38,723 nt of DNA from Luteimonas panaciterrae. GTDB taxonomy: Bacteria > Pseudomonadota > Gammaproteobacteria > Xanthomonadales > Xanthomonadaceae. The stretch is taken from contig NZ_JAJAVH010000009.1 in the NCBI RefSeq assembly GCF_020511115.1, forward strand, positions 1-38,723. The letters run 5' to 3'. Under the pieces are notes generated by a model. That model was not told the DNA's origin. It saw nothing but the letters and a program-made list of their open reading frames with translations, and searched no databases. Shown one piece after another: positions 19,903 to 28,409 of this stretch (the stretch's first letter is position 1; each line of letters begins with the position of its first letter). A program made the position numbers and the translations under genes.

Positions 19903-21431
19903 CCCGCCCACCCGAAGCGCTGCGAGAGCGTGCCGAGCAGCGTCTCGAATTCGGCATCTTCCGGCAGCCGCTGCGCATAGGCCGCGTACTGCCAGACGCG
20001 CACGATGCGCGAGAACGCGTCGCGATCCTCGCTCTGCGGCATGCGCCTGGAGGCGCGCAGGCATTCGGATTCGGTGGCGCCAGGCACGAGCGCGACGCCG
20101 GCGCGTTCGGCCATCACCTCGACGCTGGCGCGATACAGCAGCGCCAGCGCGCGGCGCGGTCGTCCTTCACGCCACAGGGCGCGCGCGGCGGTGGCGATGT
20201 CGTCGGGCAGGATTTCCGGCAACGTCGCATCGGTCACGTCCACCGGTGGCGGTTCCTGGCGCCCCGACAAGCCGCCGCGCAGCCACGGCCACCAGCGTTT
20301 CGCGGTCAACGCCAAGGCCAGCACCAGGGCACCGAGCACGACCCACAAGACGATCTCGCCGATGAGGCCGATCGATTCCAGCAATCGGCTGAGCCACTTC
20401 ATCTGCGGCGGCTCGAACTCCTTCTTCTCCGCCGGATGACGCTTTTCCCAGCGCACTTCCTTCTTCTTCGGCCGCAGCAGCGGATCGCGATAAGCGCGAC
20501 CGACCGCTTCCTTGAACGAGCCTTCGTCGACCAGGCTCTTGCCGAAGACTTCCTTCAACGTCGCCGCCTCGGCCTCGCCCTTGACCTGCGGCAGCGGGCA
20601 CATGCCCGAGCTTTGCGCATGCGAGGGCAAGGTCACAGCCATCGCAACGACCAGCAATAGTGTCGTGGCACCCGCCTGCAACCGCGCGCGCAGGCGGCGG
20701 AAGGCGATTTCCACGTCCCAGGCCTCGATCTGCGTGCGGCGGTTGAGGTACAGGCCGAAGCCCGCGCCGACGTAGAACGGCTCGATCACGCTGGTACCGC
20801 CCCAGACCAGCACGTGCAGCACCACCACCAGCCAGGCCGGCGGCTGGTATTCCATGAACAGCCAGACCTGATTCCGCAGTTCGGGCAGATATTCGAACGG
20901 CACCAGCAGCATCGCCAGCGACACACCCGACATCGCCAACGCGCCGATGAAGCCGAAGCACGTCAGCGTCAGCAGGATGGTGGTGCCGCTGACGCCGGTC
21001 ACGAGCACGCAGCGGCGTTCGCGCAAGCGCTTCGGCTCGACGCCTTCGAGCAGGTCCACCGGCAGCGTCATCGCCCGCATCGGGCTGAAGCGGCGCCACA
21101 GCAGCATCGGCCACATGGCACGCCAGCCCCAGCGCCACTGGGCCGTGAGCGTCTGCCGCGTGCCCGGCGCCTCGCCAAACACGGCGCGCGAGAGCACGTA
21201 CAGCGGAATGCGGTCGAACAGCGGCTTCAGCCACCACATCACCAGCCAGGGCAGCCAGACCATGCCCAGCGCCCATCCGGCCGCGTTGACGAGCACGAAG
21301 ACCGGCAGCGTGATCAGCAGCCAGGGCATCCAGATCGCGCGGGCATTGGTGCGCACGAGCGCGGTGCCGAGTTCCACCGCTTCCCACGGCGAACGCGGGC
21401 GCAGTTCCACGCGCAGGGATTCAAGACGCAT
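19899..21431 (-). CDS. DUF4129 domain membrane protein
   Basis: Large membrane protein of 510 residues. The N-terminal half has at least five or six hydrophobic segments (for example AIWMPWLLITLPVFVLVNAA and LVVVLHVLVWGG). At about 250-275 a further hydrophobic stretch ends in ATTLLLVVAMAVTLPSHAQS and is followed by a charged, probably extracytoplasmic linker. A last helix (IVLWVVLGALVLALAL) precedes the cytosolic C-terminal DUF4129 domain with RALWREGRPRRALALLYRAS, TESECLRASRRM and WQYAAYAQRLP. It overlaps the SpoIIM-like gene by 11 bases and the DUF4350 gene by four. In related operons DUF4129 proteins sit beside MoxR/DUF58 pairs; function unknown. Confidence 0.9.
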   Translation of the reverse strand: MRLESLRVELRPRSPWEAVELGTALVRTNARAIWMPWLLITLPVFVLVNAAGWALGMVWLPWLVMWWLKPLFDRIPLYVLSRAVFGEAPGTRQTLTAQWRWGWRAMWPMLLWRRFSPMRAMTLPVDLLEGVEPKRLRERRCVLVTGVSGTTILLTLTCFGFIGALAMSGVSLAMLLVPFEYLPELRNQVWLFMEYQPPAWLVVVLHVLVWGGTSVIEPFYVGAGFGLYLNRRTQIEAWDVEIAFRRLRARLQAGATTLLLVVAMAVTLPSHAQSSGMCPLPQVKGEAEAATLKEVFGKSLVDEGSFKEAVGRAYRDPLLRPKKKEVRWEKRHPAEKKEFEPPQMKWLSRLLESIGLIGEIVLWVVLGALVLALALTAKRWWPWLRGGLSGRQEPPPVDVTDATLPEILPDDIATAARALWREGRPRRALALLYRASVEVMAERAGVALVPGATESECLRASRRMPQSEDRDAFSRIVRVWQYAAYAQRLPEDAEFETLLGTLSQRFGWAG

Positions 21432-22422
21432 GCGTCATCGCTCCGCGTCCGCCACGCCACAACCAGAACAGCACTCCCGCCCAGAGCGCACCACCGACCG
21501 AGAACTTGATCCACGCCGGCATCCATCCGATCGACGACCAGAACGCCTCAACGAACGCCGCGAACACCAGCATCGCGAACACGCCCAGGCACAGCCGCGC
21601 GAACACCTTGCCGCCCTCGATCAACGCATCGATGCGGCGCCGGCGTCCCGGCGCGAGCAGATCCAGGCCCAGGCGCAGCCCGGCGGCGCCGGCGATCACG
21701 ATCGCCGTCAATTCCGGCGCGCCGTGACCCACCACGAAGCGCCAGAACGGATCGCCATGCCCCACCGTCTGCAGATGCGCGGCGATGCCGCCGAAGATCA
21801 CACCGTTGAAGGCCAGCGCCAGCAGCGAACCGATCCCCGCGAGGAAACCGCTGGCGGCGGTGCGGAAGGCGATGCTGACATTGTTGAGGATGTAGTGGCC
21901 GAACATGATCAGATCGCCGCCGCTCTCTCGGCCGATCCTGGTGTGCGTCGCGCCTGGGTCGTACATCGCCTCGAACTCGGCGATCTGCTGCGGATTGAAC
22001 AGGCTGTGGATCAGCTCCGGCTTCCACTGCACCGCCAGATACATCCCGACCGTGGCAATGACGAACAACGCCGCCGAGATCCACAGACAGCCGCGCTGCG
22101 CGCGCACCAGGCGCGGGAAATCGGCGATCAGGAATTCCAGCGCGCGGCGCCAGCGCGGCGGCGCCGGCCGATACAGGGCGTTGTGGCCGCGCTGCATCAG
22201 ATCCTGCAGGCGCGTGGTCACGACCGGGCTGTAGCCGCGGCGGCGTGCCAGCGCCAGATGCTGGCACAGGCGCCGGTAATGCACCGGCATGTCCTCGTCG
22301 CGCAGGCCGTCCCACTTGCGTTCGGCGCGAGCCTGGCGCGGATTGTCGCCGCGCGCCTCGAGCCACTTCTCGAACGCCTGCCATTCCGCCTCGTGACGGG
22401 CGATGAAATGCGCCTGCCTCAT
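21421..22422 (-). CDS. Stage II sporulation protein M-like (DUF95) membrane protein
   Basis: Membrane protein of 333 residues resembling SpoIIM. A soluble N-terminal part (FIARHEAEWQAFEKWLEA, HYRRLCQHLALARRRGYS) leads to about five helices from residue 110. The DUF95 core is visible in YILNNVSIAFRTAASGFLAG, then GIGSLLALAFNGVIFGGIAA and HGAPELTAIVIAGAAGLRLG, the last carrying the conserved HGxxEL motif. SpoIIM in Bacillus acts in engulfment with a peptidoglycan hydrolase complex; this organism is not a spore former by any sign here, so the role must differ. The start is one base upstream-adjacent to the RDD gene stop, so the operon is continuous. Confidence 0.93.
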   Translation of the reverse strand: MRQAHFIARHEAEWQAFEKWLEARGDNPRQARAERKWDGLRDEDMPVHYRRLCQHLALARRRGYSPVVTTRLQDLMQRGHNALYRPAPPRWRRALEFLIADFPRLVRAQRGCLWISAALFVIATVGMYLAVQWKPELIHSLFNPQQIAEFEAMYDPGATHTRIGRESGGDLIMFGHYILNNVSIAFRTAASGFLAGIGSLLALAFNGVIFGGIAAHLQTVGHGDPFWRFVVGHGAPELTAIVIAGAAGLRLGLDLLAPGRRRRIDALIEGGKVFARLCLGVFAMLVFAAFVEAFWSSIGWMPAWIKFSVGGALWAGVLFWLWRGGRGAMTHAS

Positions 22423-22423
22423 C

Positions 22424-23104
22424 TCACCGCCGTCCCAACAACCAGCTCGCGATGCCGGCCAGCCGCATCACGCCGAGTTCGCCGCGCGCGCCAGTGACCG
22501 GCTCGACGATGTCGGCAAGTTCGCGCTGGCGTTCGGTGGTGAGTTGCGTGGCGCGTTCGGCGAACGCGATCACCGCCACTTGTTCCTGCGGACGCAGCGG
22601 CACGGCCGGCGCATGCACGCTCACGCTCGGCGCCGTGCGCAGCAGACGCACGCGCGGTGCGTGCACGACCACGGTGCCGGCGACCATGTCGCCCAGCCTG
22701 CGTCCGTAGGGATCGGCGAGCCCGGCGATCACGCCGAAGGCATAGCCGAACGGCAGCATGTCCACGGTGCGCATCAGATTGCGCACGATCGACGCCATCC
22801 AGCCCACCGGCGCGCCGTCGGCCGAGACCACGCGCAGCTCCAGCGCGCGCTTGCCGGGCGTCTGGCCGTCGAACATCGCCTCGCACACCACCGGATAGCC
22901 CCACATCAGCAGGAAGATGACGATGAGGTACACGGCCAGGCCGATCTCGTCGAGAAAGGCCAACGCCATGCTCGAAGCGGTCGCCACGCCGAAACGGATG
23001 ATGGCGTCGACCAGCCAGGCCAGCGCGCGCGGCACCGGTCCGGCCGCCGGCAACTGCAACGCGACGCCCTCCGGGGTATGGACCTCGCGGAACGTATCGA
23101 GCAT
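22424..23104 (-). CDS. RDD family membrane protein
   Basis: Membrane protein of 226 residues. The RDD domain shows its opening Arg/Asp pattern in VPRALAWLVDAIIRFG (helix one), a second helix ending LMWGYPVVCEAMFDGQTPGKR with the conserved GQTPGK turn, and the third part DPYGRRLGDMVAGTVVV. The C-terminal 60 residues are cytosolic and of unknown use. RDD proteins are thought to be transporters or Na+/H+-linked membrane partners. It starts one base inside the stop of the second RDD gene (TGATG). Confidence 0.93.
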   Translation of the reverse strand: MLDTFREVHTPEGVALQLPAAGPVPRALAWLVDAIIRFGVATASSMALAFLDEIGLAVYLIVIFLLMWGYPVVCEAMFDGQTPGKRALELRVVSADGAPVGWMASIVRNLMRTVDMLPFGYAFGVIAGLADPYGRRLGDMVAGTVVVHAPRVRLLRTAPSVSVHAPAVPLRPQEQVAVIAFAERATQLTTERQRELADIVEPVTGARGELGVMRLAGIASWLLGRR

Positions 23105-23601
23105 CAGACGTCGACGACGATCGTGTCGGCGATCAGGTCGTGCAGGCAGCGCTTGTCCTGACCGAAAATGAAAAGCGTGTCGATCAGCGAAAAGAGCGGC
23201 ACCATCCCCAGCACGCCTTGCGCCAGGAGATAGCGCAGGCCGAACAGACGACCGAGCCCGGTGCGCTGGCCATTGCTGCGCACGATGCGGATGCCGCACA
23301 AGCGCTTGCCCAGCGTCTGGCCGTGCCGGTGCAGCAGGATCAGATCGATCACCAGCAGCGCGACCAATCCGCCCAGCATCAGCAAGCCAGCCGCGGCGGA
23401 AATCCGATCCTCCTCGGCCCGTCCGAAGCTATCGACGAGAATGGCCGGAAACAGCACCGCGAAAAACGCCACGGTGTCGAGAAGATAGGCGCCCAACCGC
23501 TTCCAGCGCGAAGCGGGCACCACCGTTCCCACCGCCTCGGACTGCAACACGGGCGCCGCCGGTGCCGAATACGGATTGAAAGGCAGTCGAACCTCTTCCA
23601 T
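23104..23601 (-). CDS. Second RDD family membrane protein, first gene of the operon
   Basis: Membrane protein of 165 residues, shorter than its neighbour. After a Pro-rich cytosolic start (LPFNPYSAPAAPV) the domain begins ASRWKRLGAYLLDTVAFFAV, with the second helix in GLLMLGGLVALLVIDLILL, the turn RHGQTLGKRLCGIRIV and the end DKRCLHDLIADTIVV. Sequence similarity to the downstream RDD protein is limited, so this is an old duplication at most. The start at 23601 has GGGAG nine bases upstream; longer frames upstream lack a ribosome site and overlap the divergent YkgJ-type gene region. Confidence 0.92.
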   Translation of the reverse strand: MEEVRLPFNPYSAPAAPVLQSEAVGTVVPASRWKRLGAYLLDTVAFFAVLFPAILVDSFGRAEEDRISAAAGLLMLGGLVALLVIDLILLHRHGQTLGKRLCGIRIVRSNGQRTGLGRLFGLRYLLAQGVLGMVPLFSLIDTLFIFGQDKRCLHDLIADTIVVDV

Positions 23602-23794
23602 GTGCGACGTCTCCCTGCACCGTCGACGGGTCATCCCCGCAACAATGCTACTACAGCAATTGCGACGGAAGCCCGGCCAAGTCTCCGACCGCGCGACACC
23701 GACGCATGGAGATCGCGCCTCTGTTCCTCCCATGCCGGAGCCGCTACCGTGGCGAACATCCGCTCCCAACCCGCGTCCGTCGCCGGAACCCGTC

Positions 23795-24052
23795 ATGCGC
23801 TGCCGTGAAGGCTGCGGTGCCTGCTGCATCGCGCCGTCGATCACCTCACCGATTCCCGGCATGCCACACGGCAAACCGGCCGGCATTCCTTGCGTGCAAC
23901 TGGACGACGACTATCGATGCCGATTGTTCGGCTCGCCGTCACGTCCGGCGTTCTGCGCCTCGCTGCGTCCGGCCGAGGACATGTGCGGCGCGGATCGCGG
24001 GCAGGCGCTGGAAACGTTGCGCTTGCTCGAACTCGCCACCGTGCCTCGTTAG
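23795..24052 (+). CDS. YkgJ family cysteine-cluster protein
   Basis: Small cytosolic protein of 85 residues in the YkgJ/UPF0153 zinc- or iron-binding family. Cysteines are arranged as MRCREGCGACC at the N-terminus, then PCVQL, YRCRLFG, AFCASLR and DMCGA; this is the usual CxxxCxxCC...C...C spacing. Such proteins are proposed Fe-S or zinc proteins; the reaction is unknown. I chose the ATG at 23795 (GGAA upstream) because the motif begins immediately; an ATG at 23732 would add 21 Pro-rich residues. Its stop overlaps the end of the convergent gamma carbonic anhydrase gene. Confidence 0.87.
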   Translation: MRCREGCGACCIAPSITSPIPGMPHGKPAGIPCVQLDDDYRCRLFGSPSRPAFCASLRPAEDMCGADRGQALETLRLLELATVPR

Positions 24053-24597
24053 GTCGCGCCGCCGCTCAGATACTCATCCTTGAGCCGCACGTAGTGCTTG
24101 GCGCTGTAGTACAACGCCTCGATCTCGGCATCGGACAACATCCGCACCTTCTTCGCCGGATTGCCCAGCCACAGCTCGCCCTCGCCGACCACCTTGCCCG
24201 GCGCGATCAGCGCGCCGGCGCCGACGAAGCCGTGCTTGCGCACCACCGCGCCGTCGAGCACCACCGCGCCCATGCCGATCAGCACCGCGTCCTCGATGCG
24301 GCAGGCGTGGATCACCGCCTTGTGGCCGATGGTGACATCGGCGCCGATCACCGCGGCGAATCCGCCGAGCTTGGCATGCGGCCCGTCATGGCTGACGTGC
24401 ACCACCGTGCCGTCCTGGACGTTGGTACGGGCGCCGATGCGGACGAAATTCACATCGCCGCGGATCACCGTCTGCGGCCAGACCGAGACGTCGTCCTCGA
24501 GCACGACATCACCGATGACGGTGGCGGCCGGATCGACGTAGGCACGGGCGCCGAGCACGGGGCGCTTGTCACGATAGGGGCGGAGATTGGCGGTCAT
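24049..24597 (-). CDS. Gamma carbonic anhydrase family protein (YrdA-like)
   Basis: Left-handed beta-helix protein of 182 residues, probably trimeric and cytosolic. Hexapeptide turns run through PVLGARAYVDPAATVIGDVV and IGARTNVQDGTVVHV. The zinc-ligand histidines are in VVHVSHDGPHAKLGG and IGHKAVIHACRIED. The usual Arg/Asp pair in VIRGDVNFVRIG and NPAKKVRML at the end also fit. Many members show low or redox-controlled carbonic anhydrase activity, so hydration of CO2 is likely but not certain. It converges with the YkgJ-type gene. Confidence 0.95.
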   Translation of the reverse strand: MTANLRPYRDKRPVLGARAYVDPAATVIGDVVLEDDVSVWPQTVIRGDVNFVRIGARTNVQDGTVVHVSHDGPHAKLGGFAAVIGADVTIGHKAVIHACRIEDAVLIGMGAVVLDGAVVRKHGFVGAGALIAPGKVVGEGELWLGNPAKKVRMLSDAEIEALYYSAKHYVRLKDEYLSGGAT

Positions 24598-24695
24598 GGG
24601 GGGATTTTAGTGCGGCGCAGGTGGGAGACGCGGACAAAATGACATCCCCGCCATGCTGGCCCGGACCCGCTTCACTCTCCGTTCCCCGCTCGGCC

Positions 24696-24701
24696 TATAG
24701 T
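24696..24701 (+). promoter_or_regulatory. Possible -10 box of a leaderless calB transcript
   Basis: TATAGT ends seven bases before the first ATG of the aldehyde dehydrogenase gene, and no Shine-Dalgarno sequence is present between them. The -35 region is not convincing. Confidence 0.35.
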
Positions 24702-24708
24702 TGAACGC

Positions 24709-26136
24709 ATGGACATGCCCGCCCAAACCGCCGTCGCCGACCTGCAGCCCACCCTCGCCCGCCTGCGCACCGCCTGGCAGCGCAACCGGCCGGATGCGCG
24801 GCAGCGGCTCGACGACCTCGCCCGCCTGCGTGCCGCCGTCAAGGCCGGCACCGACACCATGCTGCAGGCGATCTCCGCCGACTTCGGCCACCGCTCGCAA
24901 CACGAGATGCTGATCGCCGAGACCATGACCGTGGTCGCCGAGATCGATCATCTGCGTCGCCACCTGCGTGGCTGGATGAAGCCGCGCCGCGTCGGCGCCG
25001 GCTGGCGGCTGTGGCCGGCGCGCGCACAGCTGCGGCCGGAACCGGTGGGCGTGGTCGGCGTGATGTCGCCGTGGAACTATCCGGTGAACCTGGCGCTGAT
25101 CCCGCTCGCCACCGCGATCGCCGCCGGCAACCACGTCTTCCTCAAGCCGTCCGAGCACGCGCCGCGCACCAGCGCCTGGCTGCGCGACGTGCTGGCCGAA
25201 GTGTTCCCGGCCGACCGCGTCGCCGTCGCCCTCGGCGATGCCGCGCTCGGTGCCGCCTTCGCCGCGCTGCCGTTCGACCATCTCGTCTTTACCGGGTCCA
25301 CGGCGGTCGGCCGCAAGGTGATGGCGGCGGCCGCACCGAACCTGACGCCGCTGACGCTCGAACTCGGCGGCAAGTCGCCGGCGATCGTGACCGCCGACTA
25401 CCCGGTCGAACAAGCCGCCGCGCGCCTGTCCACCGGCAAATGGTTCAACGGCGGACAGACCTGCATCGCACCCGACTACATCCTGGTCGAACACAGCCGC
25501 CGCGACGCCCTCGTGCAAGCGCTGCGCGCGCAGGCACAAACGCGCTACGGCGACCTCAAGGACGCCGGCGACTACACCCGCATCATCAACGAAGGCCAGT
25601 ACCGGCGCCTGCGCGGCTATCTCGACGATGCGCGCGCGCGCGGCCTCGACGTGATCGCATTGGCCGAGGTCGATCCCATCCGCGCCGAGGCCGAACACCT
25701 CATCGCCCCGACCCTCGTCCTCGAACCCGGTGACGACGCCAAGGTGATGCAGGAGGAAATCTTCGGCCCGATCCTGCCGATCCGCAGCTATCGCAGCCTC
25801 GACGAAGCACTGGCGTGGATCGAGGCGCACGACCGTCCGCTCGCGCTGTATCCCTTCAGCCACGATCGCGGCACCGTCGAGAAGATCCTCAATCGCATCC
25901 TGGCCGGCGGCGTCACCGTCAACGACACCCTGCTGCATTTCGCCGCCAGCAATCTGCCCTTCGGCGGCGTCGGCGCCAGCGGCATGGGCCAGTACCACGG
26001 CCGCGCCGGATTCGATGCCATGACCAAGACGATTCCAGTGCTGTGGCAGTCGCGGCGCTCGGCGACTGATTTGCTCAAGCCGCCGTATCGCGGGTTGGCG
26101 GATCGGATGGTGCGGTTGTTGGCCGGACGTTCGTGA
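24709..26136 (+). CDS. calB: Coniferyl-aldehyde-type NAD(P)+ aldehyde dehydrogenase
   Basis: Cytosolic ALDH-superfamily enzyme of 475 residues that oxidises an aldehyde to the acid with NAD(P)+. The cofactor region has SPWNYPVNL near 120 and FTGSTAVG near 194; the general base is Glu218 in TLELGGKSP and the nucleophile Cys252 in FNGGQTCIAPDY. The short hydrophobic C-terminus (LKPPYRGLADRMVRLL) and the overall pattern place it with coniferyl aldehyde and fatty aldehyde dehydrogenases. The substrate is inferred from family resemblance only; long-chain aldehydes are equally likely. There are no lignin-degradation neighbours. The symbol is a family label. Confidence 0.9.
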   Translation: MDMPAQTAVADLQPTLARLRTAWQRNRPDARQRLDDLARLRAAVKAGTDTMLQAISADFGHRSQHEMLIAETMTVVAEIDHLRRHLRGWMKPRRVGAGWRLWPARAQLRPEPVGVVGVMSPWNYPVNLALIPLATAIAAGNHVFLKPSEHAPRTSAWLRDVLAEVFPADRVAVALGDAALGAAFAALPFDHLVFTGSTAVGRKVMAAAAPNLTPLTLELGGKSPAIVTADYPVEQAAARLSTGKWFNGGQTCIAPDYILVEHSRRDALVQALRAQAQTRYGDLKDAGDYTRIINEGQYRRLRGYLDDARARGLDVIALAEVDPIRAEAEHLIAPTLVLEPGDDAKVMQEEIFGPILPIRSYRSLDEALAWIEAHDRPLALYPFSHDRGTVEKILNRILAGGVTVNDTLLHFAASNLPFGGVGASGMGQYHGRAGFDAMTKTIPVLWQSRRSATDLLKPPYRGLADRMVRLLAGRS

Positions 26137-26199
26137 CCCGCACGCGGGGCGACGTGGCGCCGGCATCGATGCGTCGGCGTGCGGCGGACACACGATCCG

Positions 26200-27162
26200 A
26201 TGTCTGACCCCGTCAAACCCATGCGGGGTACGCCAGCCGCCAAGGAACCCCCGAAACCGGCTTCGCCATTGTTCGGCTGGGCGTTCTGGCTGTGGCTGGC
26301 GGCCTTTCCCCTGGTCGCGCTGGCCTTGTTCTCTTGGGTGGAGCGTTCGCAGTCGTTGGCGATCGCCTACGCCCTGCCGTTGCTGGGACTGATCGCGCTG
26401 ATCGCCGTGCCCAGCATGGCGGTGACAGTCGGCGCGATCACCCGCACCCTCAAGGCCAGTCTCCTGGGCGTACTGCTGGGTCTGCTGCTCGTGCCGCTGG
26501 GTGCGCAGCTCATGCAGGAAGTCGACAGCAACCGCTGGCAGGCGGAATACGATGAATTCCAGCACTTCGGTAGTCTCGTGCTCGGCGGTGACCGCGCCGC
26601 GATCGCTGCCGGCCTGGATGGGCTGCGCCATTTCAACCAAACCGAAGCCATGTGCGTGCTGGCCAGCGACGATTCGCAGGGCGGTGGGCTCGGCTACCTG
26701 CTCCCGGATGCTCCCGAGGCGGGGCGCACGCGGCTTGGCACTCCCTACGTCGTCGCCAATGAACGCCTATTCCTGGTGGCCGACATCATCGTGTCTGGCA
26801 AGACTCCGATACGTGAGAAACAAGCCGTGCTGTTCAACCTGCTGCAAGCGCTGGACGAGCGCGATGCGCAACCGCGCTACGACGACTGGCTACGGCTGTG
26901 GCTGCGCACCCGCCCCGCAGTCGCGCAATCGGATCCGTTGCATTTCGACGGCGTCGGCGCGCGCGACCTGAAGGGCTACTGTTCGTCCGGCGACGATGCA
27001 CAATTGGCGTCGCTGGCACAGCGCGTGCGAATCGGCCCTGCCGCCGATCCGTCACTATCCGCGACACCGGCGATGCAAGCCGCCCACCATGCGGCCGCTG
27101 CCGCCGCGGCCGAAGCGCAAGCCGCCGCGTCCCTCCCGCCTTCCCCACCCAAGCCGCCATGA
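26200..27162 (+). CDS. Membrane protein of unknown function coupled to exonuclease III
   Basis: Protein of 320 residues with three hydrophobic segments in the first 105 (LFGWAFWLWLAAFPLVALAL, SLAIAYALPLLGLIALIAVP, LGVLLGLLLVPLGAQL). A soluble domain of about 170 residues follows, with FGSLVLGGDRAAIAAGLDGL, PYVVANERLFLVADIIVSGK and YDDWLRLWLRTRP but no motif I know. The tail is Ala- and Pro-rich (AAAAAAAEAQAAAS). Its stop overlaps the xth start (ATGA). The start at 26200 has a poor ribosome site; an earlier ATG at 26179 is possible. Confidence 0.78.
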   Translation: MSDPVKPMRGTPAAKEPPKPASPLFGWAFWLWLAAFPLVALALFSWVERSQSLAIAYALPLLGLIALIAVPSMAVTVGAITRTLKASLLGVLLGLLLVPLGAQLMQEVDSNRWQAEYDEFQHFGSLVLGGDRAAIAAGLDGLRHFNQTEAMCVLASDDSQGGGLGYLLPDAPEAGRTRLGTPYVVANERLFLVADIIVSGKTPIREKQAVLFNLLQALDERDAQPRYDDWLRLWLRTRPAVAQSDPLHFDGVGARDLKGYCSSGDDAQLASLAQRVRIGPAADPSLSATPAMQAAHHAAAAAAAEAQAAASLPPSPPKPP

Positions 27163-27932
27163 AAATCGCCAGCTGGAACGTCAACTCCCTCAACGTCCGC
27201 CTGCCGCATCTGGAGGAATGGCTGCGCGCCGCGCAGCCGGATGTGGTCGGCATCCAGGAGACGAAACTGGAGGACAGCAAGTTTCCGGATACCGTGCTCG
27301 CCGGTCTCGGCTACCGCAGCGTGTTCTCCGGGCAGAAGACCTACAACGGCGTCGCCATCCTCGCCCGCGATCGCGCCATCGAGAACGTGCAGATCGGCAT
27401 CCCCGGCTTCGACGATGAGCAGAAGCGCGTGATTGCCGCCACTGTCGACGGCGTGCGCATCGTCAATCTGTATGTCGTCAACGGCCAGGACGTCGATACC
27501 GAGAAATACGCCTATAAACTGCGCTGGCTCGACGCCGTACACGAATGGCTGGCGCTGGAATTGCAGGCGCATCCGCAACTGGTCGTGCTCGGCGACTTCA
27601 ACATCGCTCCGGACGAACGCGACGTGCACGACGCGGCGATCTGGAACGAGAACCACATCCTCACCTCCACCGCCGAGCGCGCCGCGCTCAAGCGCCTGCT
27701 CGACCTTGGCCTGCACGATGCCTACCGTCTGCACGACAACGACGCCGGCAAGTTCAGCTGGTGGGATTACCGCCAGGCCGCATTCCGCCGCAATCTCGGC
27801 CTGCGCATCGACCTCACCCTGGTGTCCGATGCCCTGCGCGCACGCGCGTCCGCCGCGGACATCGATCGCGAACCGCGCACCTGGGAGCGTCCCAGCGATC
27901 ACGCGCCTGTCTGGGTGCAATTGCAGTCATAG
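27159..27932 (+). CDS. xth: Exodeoxyribonuclease III / AP endonuclease
   Basis: Cytosolic base-excision repair nuclease of 257 residues that cuts at abasic sites and removes 3' blocks. The endonuclease/exonuclease/phosphatase fold is clear: Asn7 in SWNVNSLNVR, metal ligand Glu34 in IQETKLED, Asp145 and Asn147 in LGDFNIAPDERDVHD, the FSWWDYR motif near 200 and the catalytic His in SDHAPV near the C-terminus. Length and motifs are those of XthA. The gene starts inside the stop codon of an unknown membrane protein and ends before a bidirectional terminator. Confidence 0.96.
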   Translation: MKIASWNVNSLNVRLPHLEEWLRAAQPDVVGIQETKLEDSKFPDTVLAGLGYRSVFSGQKTYNGVAILARDRAIENVQIGIPGFDDEQKRVIAATVDGVRIVNLYVVNGQDVDTEKYAYKLRWLDAVHEWLALELQAHPQLVVLGDFNIAPDERDVHDAAIWNENHILTSTAERAALKRLLDLGLHDAYRLHDNDAGKFSWWDYRQAAFRRNLGLRIDLTLVSDALRARASAADIDREPRTWERPSDHAPVWVQLQS

Positions 27933-27952
27933 CGAATCGCAAGCAATACGGA

Positions 27953-27986
27953 AAAGAAAAGGCCCGGTGTTCCGGGCCTCTTCTTT
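27953..27986. terminator. Bidirectional terminator between xth and the GlsB-type gene
   Basis: A stem of seven GC pairs (GGCCCGG, loop TGTT, CCGGGCC) is flanked by AAAAGAAAA on the left and TCTTCTTT on the right, so it offers a pyrimidine tract to transcripts from either side. It sits between convergent genes. Confidence 0.85.
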
Positions 27987-28009
27987 AAAACCGGTTTCAG
28001 AGCGATGGG

Positions 28010-28279
28010 TCAGCGCGCACGCCCACGCGTGAACAGGTTGATGATCAGCAACAGAACCACGGCGCCAATCAGCGATGACACCAATCCCATGATGCTGAAG
28101 TCGCCGCTGTTGACCGTACCCGTGCCCAGCAGTGGTGCGATCAACCAACCTCCCAGGAACGAACCAACGATACCGACGACGATATTGAGGATGATGCCCT
28201 GCTGGGCGTCGCGCTTCATGATGAGGCTGGCAACCCAGCCGATGATGCCGCCTACGATCAGCCAGATAATGAAATTCAT
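28010..28279 (-). CDS. GlsB/YeaQ/YmgE family stress membrane protein
   Basis: Small inner-membrane protein of 89 residues, almost all hydrophobic, formerly annotated as transglycosylase-associated. The family pattern is visible as IIWLIVGGIIGWVASLIM at the start, ILNIVVGIVGSFLGGWLIAP in the middle and IGAVVLLLIINLFTRGRAR at the end. It has no enzyme motif; in other bacteria it is induced by envelope or acid stress. AGGAG seven bases upstream is an excellent ribosome site, and a bidirectional terminator follows the gene. Confidence 0.95.
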   Translation of the reverse strand: MNFIIWLIVGGIIGWVASLIMKRDAQQGIILNIVVGIVGSFLGGWLIAPLLGTGTVNSGDFSIMGLVSSLIGAVVLLLIINLFTRGRAR

Positions 28280-28409
28280 GCTGCGACTCCTGAAAAGTTG
28301 AGCGGGATACGCCTCAGCACTGCTGCGGCGCAGTCAACCTAACGTTGGCGGCGTTACGGTGATGTGGGGGAGATGAATGCAGTCGCAACGGGTGTTGTGC
28401 CGCCCATGC

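Noticed and set aside
24607..26640. 677-residue minus-strand frame opposite the aldehyde dehydrogenase
   Set aside because: No motif, and it covers a gene with complete ALDH signatures.
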